The position numbers were made by a program, and so were the translations under genes. Source: Diorhabda sublineata (taxonomy: Eukaryota; Arthropoda; Insecta; Coleoptera; Chrysomelidae). From it: a stretch of DNA of 64,000 nt. The DNA lies in contig NC_079485.1 in NCBI RefSeq assembly GCF_026230105.1, positions 24,595,572-24,659,571 of the forward strand, in the 5' to 3' direction. The stretch's first letter is position 1; each line of letters begins with the position of its first letter. The notes under the pieces were generated by a model. That model was not told where the DNA came from. It did not search any database and was given only the letters and a program-made list of their open reading frames with translations. Of the stretch, positions 1 through 12,025 are shown in pieces.

Positions 1-3
1 CTT

Positions 4-315
4 TTAGGCGTCTTCTATTAGGTTTTCAATGTCGCGCGTCTTTCTGTGTATTACCATTTTGAAAAGCAGTAGATGGAGAGCTTTATGTAGTTGGATTATC
101 ATTTTATACAATGTAGGTAATTTCGTTTTCAGATAAATCAAATCATAAAAAAACGGAAGGAAATTGGGAGAAATTGAAAGAAGTTTTCTTACTGTTGGAT
201 GGTAAGCACACTGTAATACGAAATGCTCATTACAGCGGATCAGAGTATAATAACAAAGGCACATTTGGTATAATTTTGTTTGCTCGTGTGGCTGTAAATC
301 AATGTTGGTAGCCAA
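4..315 (-). CDS. Candidate terminal exon or orphan ORF, about 104 codons
   Basis: The frame is open on the minus strand from just after an in-frame stop near 322 down to a TAA at 6-4. There is no ATG at its head. The first near-start codon is TTG, so if it is real it is more likely a last exon than a complete gene. Codons look like protein rather than simple repeat, with a mixed composition including Cys, His and aromatic residues (for example LYQMCLCYY and LQCAYHPTVRKLL). A TACTAA sequence lies just upstream but is unusually close to the only candidate AG acceptor. I do not recognise a family. It could equally be a chance ORF or a relic. Confidence 0.25.
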   Translation of the reverse strand: MATNIDLQPHEQTKLYQMCLCYYTLIRCNEHFVLQCAYHPTVRKLLSISPNFLPFFYDLIYLKTKLPTLYKMIIQLHKALHLLLFKMVIHRKTRDIENLIEDA

Positions 316-498
316 TGATGCTTAATTTAGTAAGTCGACACTATGGAAAATAAATGTAATACACGAAAAGAAATGTTTAAATTTGATGAAGGTTTCTTTG
401 TATTTGTAGCCCTACTTAAAATAAATCCTCTTTTTCATACCAAACCTGTTTTGGTACTTTTTTATTTGTATACTAATGAACGTTCTTTAGCATAAATT

Positions 499-1242
499 GC
501 TCTCACAGCTTTTATCTTGTTTTAAAGGCTGATAGCCATACAAAGTAAAAAGTATTTTCTTTGTGTATCATTCATTGGTCCTGAAGACATTTTGGCGTCT
601 GAGATATTAACATTAACAATTTCATAATGACAATTTCAGAGCACTTAAATCTCATTGTTTAATATTTCCAATTATTATTAATAGCATTTTAAAAAAATCG
701 TGGTCAATGTTCATGAGTGATTAACATGTTTATAAGAATCTTTTTACCTTGAGTGACTTATTCAAATAAAAAGTTTGTTTAACTGCTCTCACGAGGCAAA
801 TTTTGTTGACCAAATAAAGATGATCAACAAAAGTTGAATCGAAACAGTCGTGAGAACGTTAGTTTCAACATATTTGATCTTATCTTTATCGTTCAACAAA
901 TCAAATCGCAATGCAAATCCCTAACAATCGCTACACGTGGCTTTTTCTTTGTGGTATATAATGGTGCCTCTGATTTGAACCAACAACAGTGCCGCGCCCC
1001 GTTTCGCCCAGGATGTTCACGTGATGATCATACACGGATCATTGTTTTGGTTCACTATTTTTCTTCGATAAATAGACTTTAACTACTACATTCGACGCCA
1101 CCTTTTTAATACTGAGAGTGATTAATCAATTTTTAGTACACAAGTGAACTCAATCTGATTCAACTCGTGCTCAACTGTCCACAAAATTAGCCTCGTGAGA
1201 ACCAAAAGGTTACAAAAGGTTACAAAATTGAGCTGTGAGAAC
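499..1242. repeat. Inverted-repeat (MITE-like) region
   Basis: Arms at 788-810 and 1177-1199 are inverted copies (21 of 23 bases, core CTCACGAGG...AATTTTGT). An outer pair is seen at 499-510 (GCTCTCACAGC) and 1231-1241 (AGCTGTGAGA). The motif GTGAGAAC recurs near 850, 1195 and 1235. A 10-bp unit AAAAGGTTAC is doubled at 1204-1223. No coding potential. It looks like a decayed foldback element, superfamily unknown. Confidence 0.45.
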
Positions 1243-2205
1243 GCGTAAAAAATCATCAAATAAATCAAATAAATGTTTGTGTGAATTATATAAAATCTAT
1301 AATGTATTCCCAATTTCTCTCTTCTATTAAAGTTGGAAACACGAGTTTACAACTGACAGATGTATCTCGTTATCTATCTAAATTATAATTAGTTCGAATA
1401 TAATTTGATTCTTGATTATATTACGGCGAGGTTGATTAGTTTATTTCAGTAAACACATACAAATACGACGCTGACGCGCAGAAAATACACAGATTGTATA
1501 AACTTTCAATACCTTAAACAAACAGGGATTAATTCGAAAATATATTATATAAGCATCGATATATAATTATTAGAAAAGTATTTTTTTGTAGATCGCTTCA
1601 ACTACTACGGTTATTAGAGACACATATTAACAGTACATGTTACAAAGAAACATGTATTTACAATAATGTATATAAGCCGTATTCCATTCTTGTGGTTTCA
1701 TATTGTTTACACTCAGTATATGTTTCACACTAAGATCTACATCAAAGGCTTCGCATCTTGTAATAAGATTTTCATGGGTTAAATTACTACGATCCAGTCG
1801 TAAACGCGATATTCTCACTTAGTGTGGTTTGTTTGATGTTGGTTGGGGCCAAGGATTTACTGATTGCTTGATTACTTTCAGATTGTTTTGTATTGCACTC
1901 CATTATTTTGCTATGTACTGAACAATTTAGATTCAATTTCACATTTCATGTCATGACAAAAAACTTTGTCTATTTGAATAAAGTCCTGGTTGTTTGCTGC
2001 TGATCGAGCTAGCTAATCTACTTCCTCATTTCCTTTTATATCGGAATATGATGGTACAAACATAAATTCGAAGGTAGCATTTACATTTTTTAAGTACGTG
2101 TTTTCTTTGTGATCAGTAACTCCATTATACTGAACACACTGTTTACACTACCACTACACCAACACTCACAATTACATTGTCTGACGCGCGTTTCTATAAC
2201 CAAGT
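1243..2205. other. AT-rich stretch with no recognised feature
   Basis: Only short chance ORFs are present. I see no transposase, splice-phase-matched exon or RNA gene. Confidence 0.5.
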
Positions 2206-2210
2206 TATCA

Positions 2211-2255
2211 TCTTCAGAGACTAAAGGTAAACTACTTACCTTCAGTCTCTGAAGA
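2211..2255. repeat. 20-bp-arm hairpin
   Basis: Left arm 2211-2230 (TCTTCAGAGACTAAAGGTAA) and right arm 2236-2255 are inverted copies with one mismatch around a 5-base loop. It lies just downstream of a CTGACGCGCGTTTC segment. This arrangement suggests the end of a dispersed element rather than a gene hairpin. Confidence 0.6.
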
Positions 2256-2289
2256 AATCATTGAACAACTTTGCTATATATAGAGGGTG

Positions 2290-3215
2290 TCTCATATATA
2301 ATGTCGATTTCCAATGTTCATTAAATAATCATAAAATAATAAACCTTTTTTTCTATAACCTATGGTATTATATGGTTTTGAATCAATGTTTAGCAAGCTT
2401 TTTGAGATTTTGATAAAACCATTCTCTGGGCTTAGATGCACAAAAATGTCGCACTGCTTTTTCAACACCTCCTTTGCATTCAAAGTTATTCGTACGCAAG
2501 AATTTCGCCATGGATCTGAATAAATAGTAATCTGACGATGCTGGATGTGGTAGGAGTTCGATACCACCAAGTTCTTATTCCGTGTAACTTTCGCAGTATG
2601 TTAACTAAATTTGGATATTTTTCCGATAAAACCACATACATTCACAAGTCATCACTATAAACATCGTCATTGATAGCTCGACCTTATGGAATGATTTCAT
2701 AATTTCACTAGATACCAAATATGACGTATGTAACCGTTCGAATCGATCTGCCTTTGCGACGGTATTTGTCCTTTGTCTGACCACTAATTTTTCATATTCA
2801 GGTTCTTAAGATTAATTTTTCATCGCAAGTAACAATGCATCTGATAACATTTTACGGCAAAAGAATGAACTGTTTGCACACTTCTGCTCGACGTTTCGCT
2901 TGAATTTCGCTTAATGCGTATGGCTCTTTTCGACAACTTTCATAGATCTTATATAATGATTTTAAATGACGATGTATGATATCTTTAGGAGGTCCAATGG
3001 AGGCGGATGATCGACTAGGCTAGGCTGGTTTTCTACTGCTTCCCTTGTAACCTCAATATCTCACGCAAGTAGACGACCTAAGCGGGAACGATCTTAAACC
3101 GTCAAATACCAAGATTTAATCGATTAAACCAACGTTGTGTGTTCCCCTTCAATTTCACATCTTTCTTTGCTTTCACGGTTGCTTCAAGCTTTTGTTTCTA
3201 AAATTGACTTAACAC
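2290..3215 (-). pseudogene. Degraded mariner/Tc1-type transposase relic
   Basis: Translation of the minus strand in shifting frames gives landmarks of a mariner-like transposase in the right order. A segment RRAEVCKQFILLP (about 2910-2870) is followed by TCDEKLIL (about 2830), matching the first catalytic Asp block (usually DEKW). Downstream come SSDYY, then a C-terminal stretch with SKPREWFY-like residues (about 2540-2400). Several stops and frameshifts interrupt it, so it is inactive. No confident terminal repeats were found. The family is mariner-like from the CDEK and SDYYLF blocks; the subfamily is not resolved. Confidence 0.6.
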
Positions 3216-3697
3216 TACACGAATTTAATATTCTATACTATTTATTATAAAAATAAATTGCGTCGTCAATAAACAAAGAGGGTGATTAAATTGAGGTGTA
3301 GGAATTTTCCAATTATAAAATACTCTATGTGATTTGGAGTCAGTATCAATATCGAAAACACAACAATCCGTGAACATTTTGAAAATTCGTAAATGAATTG
3401 AGAGAGCTGTTACATCAATTGTTTTATGAACAGAAAGTCTAATGAGAATAAATAATAAATGTAATTAGAACAGAAATTATAAAAAATGAGTGTCGCAATA
3501 ACTCAAAAACGAGTCCTGGCAAGATCAAGGGAGTTATATGGTGTGGTAACCCTCTTTTTACCGTCCATGAAAAAGGTTCTTATTTTTACCCTGAGGGTGT
3601 GATTGTAAAGATATACAGCTTAGTTTCACTTCCTATAAGTTTCTAGAAATGACATTAACACCCCGAATATAGTAAAATATTAAACATAGATACGACT

Positions 3698-4486
3698 CCA
3701 GGGCCCCCGCTACCATATGTGGAAAGTGTGCAATGCACACGGGGGCCCAAAAAAAGAGTTTGAAAAAAATATAATTTTAAAATAAAAGATGAGAAATTGA
3801 ATAGGATTAGGTATATGTACACACGAAATTTTATTAGTATATCATCCAGTTACTGTTGATTCCTATGTTGCGAGAACATGTCAAGCGGTAGTTTCTTGAC
3901 TTTTCCTGTTCGGACATAAATGATGCCGGGAGATATAAAAGCGATGCAACACCAGAGGCGTTTTAAACTCGTTAAACTAGACCGTGCAACAAGTGCAAAA
4001 AAATTTGTTGTTGTATAATACAAAATTTTGTTAACTACATTTTCTCTAAAAAACTAAATGCTGTATGGCTGCAATTTCAACGGTACAACCGTTTTTATAT
4101 AATGGTAAGTGTTCCCTACTTTATACTACCAACATTATCCCTTTGTAGGGAACACGTTGTATATGTAGATATGAGGCAATATTTCTGTTATTTGTTCCTA
4201 AAATAATTTGATTTTTAGTTTTGGGTTATTTTCTAGTATTTATAAACAACGTGTCTGTACCCCAGTAGTTAAGTAAATGCTTTAAAATGAGTGTGGCCAA
4301 GAGCTTATTATTACTATTTCATTTTTATATTTTAGTCTACAAATAAATATGACTTTTAAAGTTCAGTTCTTTGCTTTATTTCAAGCACCTACCTATAATA
4401 AAAAAAAAAGATAATTCAAAGTGCCTTAAGAGGCGCCAAAATTCTTTTTTGCACACAGGCGCCAGTAGCACTTACGGGGGCCCTGG
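3698..4486. mobile_element. Non-autonomous hAT-like element (MITE)
   Basis: Terminal inverted repeats CCAGGGCCCCCG (3698) and CGGGGGCCCTGG (ending 4486) bound 789 bp of non-coding DNA. They are flanked by a near-perfect 8-bp duplication, ATACGACT on the left and ATACGACA on the right. An 8-bp target duplication with CAGGG-type ends is typical of hAT elements. Subterminal GC-rich blocks (GTGTGCAATGCACACGGGGG near 3727-3747, GGCGCCA near 4431 and 4459) contrast with the AT-rich interior. No transposase frame is present, so it must depend on an element elsewhere. Confidence 0.7.
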
Positions 4487-4985
4487 ATACGACAGCAATT
4501 AAGGGTAGATATTATTTTTCCAATAGCTGGAAACGTTGGAAGTAGTATAGGCAAGAGTAAGATTATCGTAATTCGGGGCGAAATTGATAAACGGGTGCGA
4601 AATTGATAATTAGATCATTTGGTTACATTTTTAAATTTAACGCCAGAATCATACCACTAGCAGCGGTCTTGTGCCTTGGTCTTGTTCAGTGAAGCTTTGA
4701 CCATGATACGTTTCTGATAACGTATGCTATTTTTCATCTAGTTTTTTAGTAAAAATGCTGTTAAAATTGATGAGCTAACATCAAAGTTTCAGTGACTTTA
4801 CAAACTTTCACTGGTAAGTAAATATAATGATAACTTTATCTGGCCCCTGTATTTTTATTAGTATATGCCTTCTGAGTAGCCATGTTGGAATATTCGGCAG
4901 CGAATATAATAGATTTGCGGGTAATTCATAATTTAGAGATGGGAGCCAAATCGATCGGCATATCTTTTCTTCTTTCATACTGATC

Positions 4986-5660
4986 AAAAAGGTACGAGGC
5001 TCTAAAAGGAAGTTGGGTGCTAGAAGGTACAAAGACTACAGTGAGGATACCGTTGAACAGTTCCTAGCGAATGTTACTGAAGAAGGATGGAGTCTACAGA
5101 GGGCTCCTCGAGACTATGAAACTCCTGATGGGATGCTAAATAATAAATACCACGGTGGTCATATTAAAAAAAATTGAAGCCAAACCTGTTTTATAATCAA
5201 CGAAGGAAAGTTTTTTCTTTCTGCAGTAAGTAAGTGTAGAGACTGGATACAATGGATTTGAGACAGTTAGCCAAAAACTCTTTGGAGAGCTAAGTTCGCA
5301 ATGTTGCAATGTTTCAAAATAATTTACCACAAAATGACTGGGTCTATTTTTTGTTTCAACGACATAACGATGCAGTTGTCAAAAAGGTGACTGCAAAACA
5401 CTCTCAGGATTCTGTTTCCAGAAAAACCATAACAGAATATTTTATAAATTTACACCAGACATGATCAGATATCCCTGCATGCAATCTTTTCAAATATGAT
5501 AAAACAAACGTTTAAGATGATCCAGAAGATAAGAAAATATTTCTTACATGAGTCTCTATACATCATTTACAAATCCGAAAAAATGTAGGATCAATGAAAA
5601 TAGCCCAAAAGGGGCTTGTAGCAATGGACGATGTTTTGGATCAGCATCTAGTTATAAGAT
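4986..5660 (+). pseudogene. pogo/Tigger-type (psq HTH) transposase relic
   Basis: Starting near 4989 the plus strand reads KVRGSKRKLGARRYKDY, then EDTVEQFLANVTEEGWSLQ. This is the layout of the pipsqueak-type helix-turn-helix at the N-terminus of pogo/Tigger/jerky-like transposases. After frameshifts come segments resembling the family's middle part (DLRQLAKNSL, FQNNLPQNDWVYF, TITEYFINL). Frameshifts and stops (for example the stop shortly after GGHIKKN) break it, and the DDE catalytic block is not recognisable. Candidate imperfect terminal repeats are the GCGAAATTGATAA copies near 4570-4600 and inverted copies near 5810-5840, but I do not rely on them. Confidence 0.65.
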
Positions 5661-5899
5661 TTTCAAGAGTTAAAACAGATATCTCATGAATGAGCTGCTG
5701 CCAAAAAATTATGTCTCCTGTTGTTATCACATGAATATAAGAATTATTGTAAATTTCTTCAAGCTTAGAAACTTCCTTTTCTTGGCTGCAGTACAAAGTG
5801 TTTGATAGTGATCAATTTCACATATGCGATCAATTTAACACCGAAATATTTGAGGACGAATAACTTGAAAAGTGACGAGAATATTTAACCCAGGGTCAA

Positions 5900-8590
5900 A
5901 TTTATCATTCTATATGGTCTCATTGGTATTTAGCAGCAATATGAAAGAGGTGATCAAATTCGTCCTAAATCAAATTTGAATTTGGTCACCCTCATTTTAG
6001 AATGTTCTGAAGAAACTGGAGATAATTTTGAAATTGTAGTTCTCAAAATCTCTACAAATCAATCATATTAGTCAAAGTCATCTGAATTTTATAGCAACTA
6101 TCTTACATTTGGAGTTTCATATAACAGACAAACATTTTAATAATCAATTTAGCCAAAAATTACCTACTATACTAGGGCGTATTTTCCTACTCCGTACGGA
6201 GACTATTAAATGTGTGAATAGGAAAAAATTCTATTTACAAAAAATTCGGTGACAAATATTAACAAAAAGAATCTTCACCTAACATACTTTCGTCCAATTT
6301 TTCAATTATAATCAACGTCAAAAAAGTTCAATACAATGAACGATTAAATTGAAAATGAGATTTCTATCTTTTAATAATTGCCTTGCCGACTAATCATCCT
6401 AAAATTGCTTTTTCCTCTTTTACAAAGTTCTTCAGGGATTTTCAACTTATCAATCAGAAAATATATATTTCTTGTGTAAATTTCATTTGTGATTGATTTC
6501 TCAAATCAATCTCAAAGTTTGATCAATTTTTATGTTTAAGTGACAGACAGGGCTTACCTTCTTTCTCTGAATGGACAATACTTCAAATTGTTAGCAATTA
6601 AACCACAGTGGGATCAACGATCAAATTCAGCTTGAAATGTATACTTTCGTGGGACTTCCACTCAACATTTGTTTACTTTATTCTGTAATTAATTTTATTT
6701 AATTTCTATGAACTTTTAGAATAAAAATAAGCCTATCTTTACTTTTGTGTATGTTTTGGCATTTTTCTCTTAATTATTTAGTATAATCGATTTGATTACC
6801 GACTATACGTTTTTTGTTATCTTGTGGCAATTTCCATTTGTACAGGCGGAGTTTTGATAATTTAAAAAGAATGTTAGTTATGACCATGCACTTTTCTTGG
6901 CAGATTTGAAAGAGGCGATCTCCTCGTTAGTTACATTTTCCCAGCCCATCCACCCCATTCATTTGTTACATGGATCTTGTTCGATTTTTGAATTCATGCC
7001 ACCCAGGAGTATAGTGACCGCAACGATGCCATTGTAGAAGTAATCACTTCATTGCTTTTTTCAGAAGCATATACTTTTGACATTCCATGTTTCGATCCTT
7101 ATTGATTTTTGTATCAGGATGTTTTTTATATCGATTGCATTTTTCATCTTAGTCACAACTGTCCTTCTCGAAGATTCGATCGAAATACTTACTCCGGAAA
7201 TATATTTGGTCCTGACTTCAACTATTATGATATTGCAGGGAATATCACCATGTGATATTTAATGCCCTGGTTTTCCAATTACCTTCTGTATTCTTATGTC
7301 GTTAACTACTTAATGCAGCTCATGAGTCTTCTGGGTTGATTTTTTAGTCGAAGGACAACTTTCTAACTTCTCCATCCGAAGATGTTGGCGAGGATGTGGG
7401 GGCTGCTTATTTCGGCAGTAATTAGGTCGTCAGATCCTCATTAGTTTTCTAGTAGGATGTACCGGATAAGCTAGGTTATCACACGAAAAAGTGACGTTAA
7501 CATTCGGGCTGAAATTTTTTTATTGCCTTTGCCTCTTAGACGTAGGAAGATCTAATCAGTTTTTTAGAACGGCGTTTAATGTGTATTTGGTAAACAATAC
7601 GCAGCTTTGTAATTTAGATTTCTAAAAATTTGGAATGGAATGTATGTTCAACATATATACTATTTTGGAATTAATAAGAATAGAATTGCTTCTAGATTGG
7701 AACATAAAAATGTATTGGACGTCTTTGATTGATACATTTTTATTTGTTATGTATAATTGATTTACTTAGAAGTGTACGCCAACCTCAAATTCTTCATTCT
7801 CATATATTAAAACGAAATACAAAATACTAGTTCTTCTTGATTAGCAATTTTACAATACGTAAAACTATCTATTTCAATTTTCATTATTAATTTTATAAAC
7901 AGAACTTCGAATAAACTGTGGAATGTCATATTTTGCAAAAACAGCAAACGTCTTGTTTAAGAACTATTTTTTTGCAGAAAAACATGATACGAAAAGACCG
8001 AAGTCGTTCTACAGTTTGCTACAAATTATTCATAGCTAAATATTAGTGTAGTCAATTTGTCTTTTGGTGTAAAATAGGTCACAGGTAGGGAACACTCTTC
8101 GCCCCAATCTTCAAATTTTCACAAGAGTAATTACTATTTAATAATTTATCTCTTTACTTTGGTCGTTTTGTTGTAACTATAGAACTTGAAATAATGTCCT
8201 CAGATGTAAATAAATTATTCATGTATGATCAATTGAAAAAAACTAGAATAAACATCTTAATAAATTTAAAGTGGTGTGAAGCAGAATCCATAATCTACTG
8301 GGTGATTCGTAAGTAATTCCAAGTACACGTTAGTTGGTTCAAGTCTTCTTATTAATTACAGGATGTTTAAGTGATAAAATGAAATGGACTTTTGTTAGAA
8401 GAGCATTAATTTTTTGAGATAATAATTTGAATATGGGGTATGAACTAAGTTAATTCACACCACATGTGCCTTATGAAATCATCTACAAATGTATTGTCAC
8501 TCAACAGCTTTGTTAGCGGTAGATATCTTTAACATGTTCTGTCACCATATTCATGCGCAGTTTGAAATTTTGCGTTCGCGGTGCTAATAA
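5900..8590. other. AT-rich stretch with no recognised gene
   Basis: Only short chance ORFs are seen. A small inverted repeat (GGTGATCAAATTC near 5948 and GAATTTGGTCACC near 5979) is the only local structure noted. The 61-codon frame at 7077-7262 is hydrophobic but has no support. Confidence 0.5.
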
Positions 8591-8599
8591 AACAATTTC

Positions 8600-8875
8600 A
8601 AATCCTGCACAGATTTGTCATTCCGAACGTGTTCTGAATATGTCCAATGTATCCTCGGACAGGTATCCTAGGTAAGGATTTTTAATCTGGCGCTTGTGCA
8701 TTAATTCTTTTTGTGATATTTACCACGAAATAACCTCTAGCCCGTGTGGTTTTTCTACGTAACTGTGTTTAAAAAACGTGGTAGTTGACTTTATACGCAC
8801 AAATATCAAGAATAAACTTTCGGCTAGTTAATTTTATTTTCCTAGCTAGTTTTGAGTTCAAATTATAATTCACTA
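8600..8875 (+). repeat. Dispersed repeat, copy 1 (inverted copy at 18640)
   Basis: 8811-8872, containing the block CCTAGCTAGTTTTGAGTTCA, reappears in reverse orientation at about 18771-18833. Flanking blocks are shared too: CGTGTTCTGAATATGTCC and TATCCTAGG near 8630-8675 match sequence near 18640-18690. This is a two-copy interspersed repeat of unknown class. Confidence 0.6.
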
Positions 8876-8925
8876 TATTCATTATATTCACGACTGAATA
8901 GCCTCTTGATTACTTAAGAAAAACT

Positions 8926-9192
8926 TTGTTAATCTTCAAAATATTAACCATGTTCGAGATATTTGAATTTGGGATGGGATGGGTTTTATTTCCCATTTAT
9001 TTGATCTTAATGACGAGGGGCGAAAATTCTAATATTTTAGAATATTACCGAACCACACTACTGCTACAGGCTAATGGAGTCCCATTATTGAAAGTCTTGT
9101 ATCACAAAGGACAAACTAACTTTGCTTTGCGACAATGCCTCAACTTTATCTATGATCAAAGCTTAACTTTGTTATTATGTTATCACGAATAA
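8926..9192 (+). CDS. Unrecognised 88-codon ORF
   Basis: This is an open frame with an apparent hydrophobic N-terminal half (about residues 8-30) and a mixed C-terminal half. The displayed start is not an ATG. No family resemblance, splice site or neighbour supports it, so it is listed only as a possibility. Confidence 0.12.
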   Translation: MLIFKILTMFEIFEFGMGWVLFPIYLILMTRGENSNILEYYRTTLLLQANGVPLLKVLYHKGQTNFALRQCLNFIYDQSLTLLLCYHE

Positions 9193-9954
9193 ATAAAATG
9201 TATATTACTGCAATAAATAATGATAAATAATAATCTTTGTTGAACAAAACAGTTTTGAACACCACATGTCTTGTATGTGCATTGTTATTAATGTTGTACA
9301 CATTATGACAAACTTATTTTAAGGTCGTCTTAGAATCTATCAAATATTTTGAATTATATATCATATTTTGAAAAAGACTGAAATAAGTCGAAACATCAAT
9401 TTTTATCTTTCTTTTCAAAAATTATAAAAATAACTAATTTCAAAACAGAAGAGACCTAAAATCAAGAACATTTAGAAGAATGAATATGAAAAATATTTCA
9501 TATAAAATTTCACAGCATGGATAAGTGATAAAAAATAGTCCCATGGTTGAAAAAAATCTAGACACAATAGGCAGAGTAACAACGGGTTACAATAGAGAAA
9601 GGTTTAATATTTGTTTTAGTTTATATTTTCTCTAGTTATACAAATAATACTGGTGACATAGTTTTACAAAAATGGTTCAATGAAAAATAAAAACAAATCA
9701 CTTTAGAGAACTAATCAAAAATGATCAATGGGAACATTTGCTACAAAACTATTTTCTTCCAAAGCTCCTCGGTATGATTATGATACAAGAATAGAGATTG
9801 TTAACACCTGCTTCAGTGATCAAGCGTAATGCTATGGAAGTTGCATCGATGAGTTCTTCGTCTAGTAAGAAAGAAAGATCATAATTAAAAAAATTGTAAT
9901 TATTTTTAACAATATATTCTCACTTAATTCCTACCAGTAACTCGACCTTCAGCT

Positions 9955-10260
9955 TTGCCAACAAAAAATAGTCGGATGGTTCAGATCAGACCTATATAAT
10001 GGGTGTTCTATCTCTGTGAAGCCACATTTGAGTGCAATAGCCTTGAAAAGCTAAGCAGTGTGGACTGGAGCATTGTCATGATGCAAGTGTACACCTCGGT
10101 CAATTTTGCCGCCCCATTTTTCGACAATTTTTCCTGATCCTCGCGGCAAAGCTCACAACATTCTACTCAACACTGCTTTTGTACTGCGCTGAGAATTCGA
10201 GGCACCCACCTTGCACTGATTTTTGTCATATTTAAATGCTCATGTAGGGTACTTAGACCA
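9955..10260 (-). pseudogene. mariner-type transposase fragment around the second catalytic Asp
   Basis: Reading the minus strand down from about 10200 gives KIVEKWGGKIDRGVHLHHDNAPVHTA. After one stop this continues LFKAIALKCGFTEIEHPLY then RSDLNHP. This is the block around the second (HHDNAP) and third (normally YSPDLAPSD) catalytic aspartates of mariner-family transposases. The third block is damaged. Upstream sequence to about 10400 may be more of the element but is not readable. Confidence 0.6.
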
Positions 10261-10844
10261 TTTGTTTTGGAAATGCCGATCTGCGTTACAATCTTTTGCT
10301 TTTAGGCGCAGGTCACTTTGATTGAGTGCTCGTTCGAGCAATATTATAATAAAATGGAAGCAGCAAATTGAAACTTTGTGTGAAGCTTGTTAAGATTTGT
10401 CATTAACGCGTGCATAAAGTTTTTTGCGAACGCACTGTATTTACTGTATGTGGCCAAGAAGTCATGGACCACACTACGTACCACAAACAGTAGATGTTTG
10501 GGGTGGCATTCTTAAAAAATGTTATTAAAGTTCTTTCATTTTTTGAAGAAATTTTGACTCGTAACCTTGGTATGCTTGGAAAGAATAATTACAAAAAGGC
10601 ATCATAGTGCAGGCAAGCTTTAATTACTTTTGTTAGATTATTATTTTTTGGAAATATTTATGATTCCATTGAAAATATTTTATTAATAATAACAAAAACA
10701 TAGCAGACATGAGAATCTGATTTCAAGATCATTCAGCAATTTAAATGACTACTTGGACACTGACTATAGTTTTACAGCATCCTTAGAATTGTAATAATTT
10801 TGTACAATGATTAATGCATGCTTTTCACAATCTCACTTCACCAA

Positions 10845-11020
10845 TTCTAAAGGTTTAATCCTCTTTGGTCTTTATTGGCCAGTTATTCCAGCAGTATCAA
10901 CTTGTACAACACTATTAGTCGTGGCAAATTTCATTATAGTTTGATCAACAGTATGCATATCTACATCCTTAAGGAGGCTACTCTTTCGATTGTACCAAGG
11001 TGCATCCACGATGTTTCTTG
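10845..11020 (-). pseudogene. Fragment of a Jockey-like non-LTR C-terminus
   Basis: The minus strand reads a short segment with DAPWYNRKSSLLKDVDM then HTVDQTIMKFA. This matches the PWYV...DL..PTV pattern found just after the reverse transcriptase domain in Jockey-type retrotransposons. It is only about 55 residues long and isolated, and is called from this pattern alone. Confidence 0.45.
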
Positions 11021-11639
11021 ATACCTTGTCTTAAAATTTTTGAAAGGAATCGTACACTACTTGAACTAATACAGCTTATCATTGAAAATAACATCATATT
11101 AGAATGATCTACCATTCAAATGAATTAAACTAAGAGAGCTATTCTCATCAAATGTTTCCGTTGAAAATAAAAGTGACTAGACTTTCCAATTTCATGTATT
11201 ATTTTCTGCAAAAAAGATTTGGAATTTAACACCTCGTATATGTTCAAAGAAGACAAGAAGAAGTGAAAAGAGATATTTTTTTATTTGCCATGACCTTCAG
11301 CCCACGCGAAGGTATAAGTATGTGCGACTTCAATTCGAATTATATAATACGGTTGCCAGAACCTGAAATCATTTTTCAGGATGCTTAAAATGTGAGTAGG
11401 ATTGGTATTGGGCCACAACTGACATAAAACATATGTTATCAGTAAACCAAATAAATTGCTTCTATACCAGAATGTCGTATCGAGAAAATACATGTCAGTG
11501 ACAAAAAATAAACAACTGTTCTTTTCATTTTCTTAGTTAGCCATGAAAAATAATAGATCTGGGTGTCATAAGAACATAAGTGCGTTGATTTTTACTTAAA
11601 CTATTTTATAAAAACAACGAACTTAGATATTTTATTTAT

Positions 11640-12010
11640 ATACTCGAAGGGGGTATCTATGTCTGTAGATATAGTGGTATCCTTAGAAACTGAAAATTTT
11701 TGGATATGTTACAGACCGTTTATGAAAGATAGACCATATATACAAGAACTAGTCCGTATAGAAAAGGACTAAGGATATTAGTCTATATCTATGTATATAT
11801 TTAAACACAATTTTTTTTATTTATTTATTTATTATAGAAATGAGTTATACATAAAAATAGTAGTAGTAAGTAGCCACCGATCTAAGAGGGATTTCCCTGT
11901 CTTTGGAAACTTCTTCAATTTTCAAAATGTTGTCCATGTATACGACCTAGGCCATATACATACATTTTATATATGGTCTGTAACAGATATAATAGTACAA
12001 CTATTAGTCT
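11640..12010. repeat. Imperfect inverted-repeat element
   Basis: GGATATGTTACAGACCGTTT (near 11702-11721) and ATATGGTCTGTAACAGATAT (near 11971-11990) are inverted copies. Further AGATATA/TATATCT blocks flank them. This suggests a decayed foldback element. The overlapping ORF at 11791-12012 is not considered real. Confidence 0.35.
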
Positions 12011-12025
12011 AGAAGCCAGGTACAA

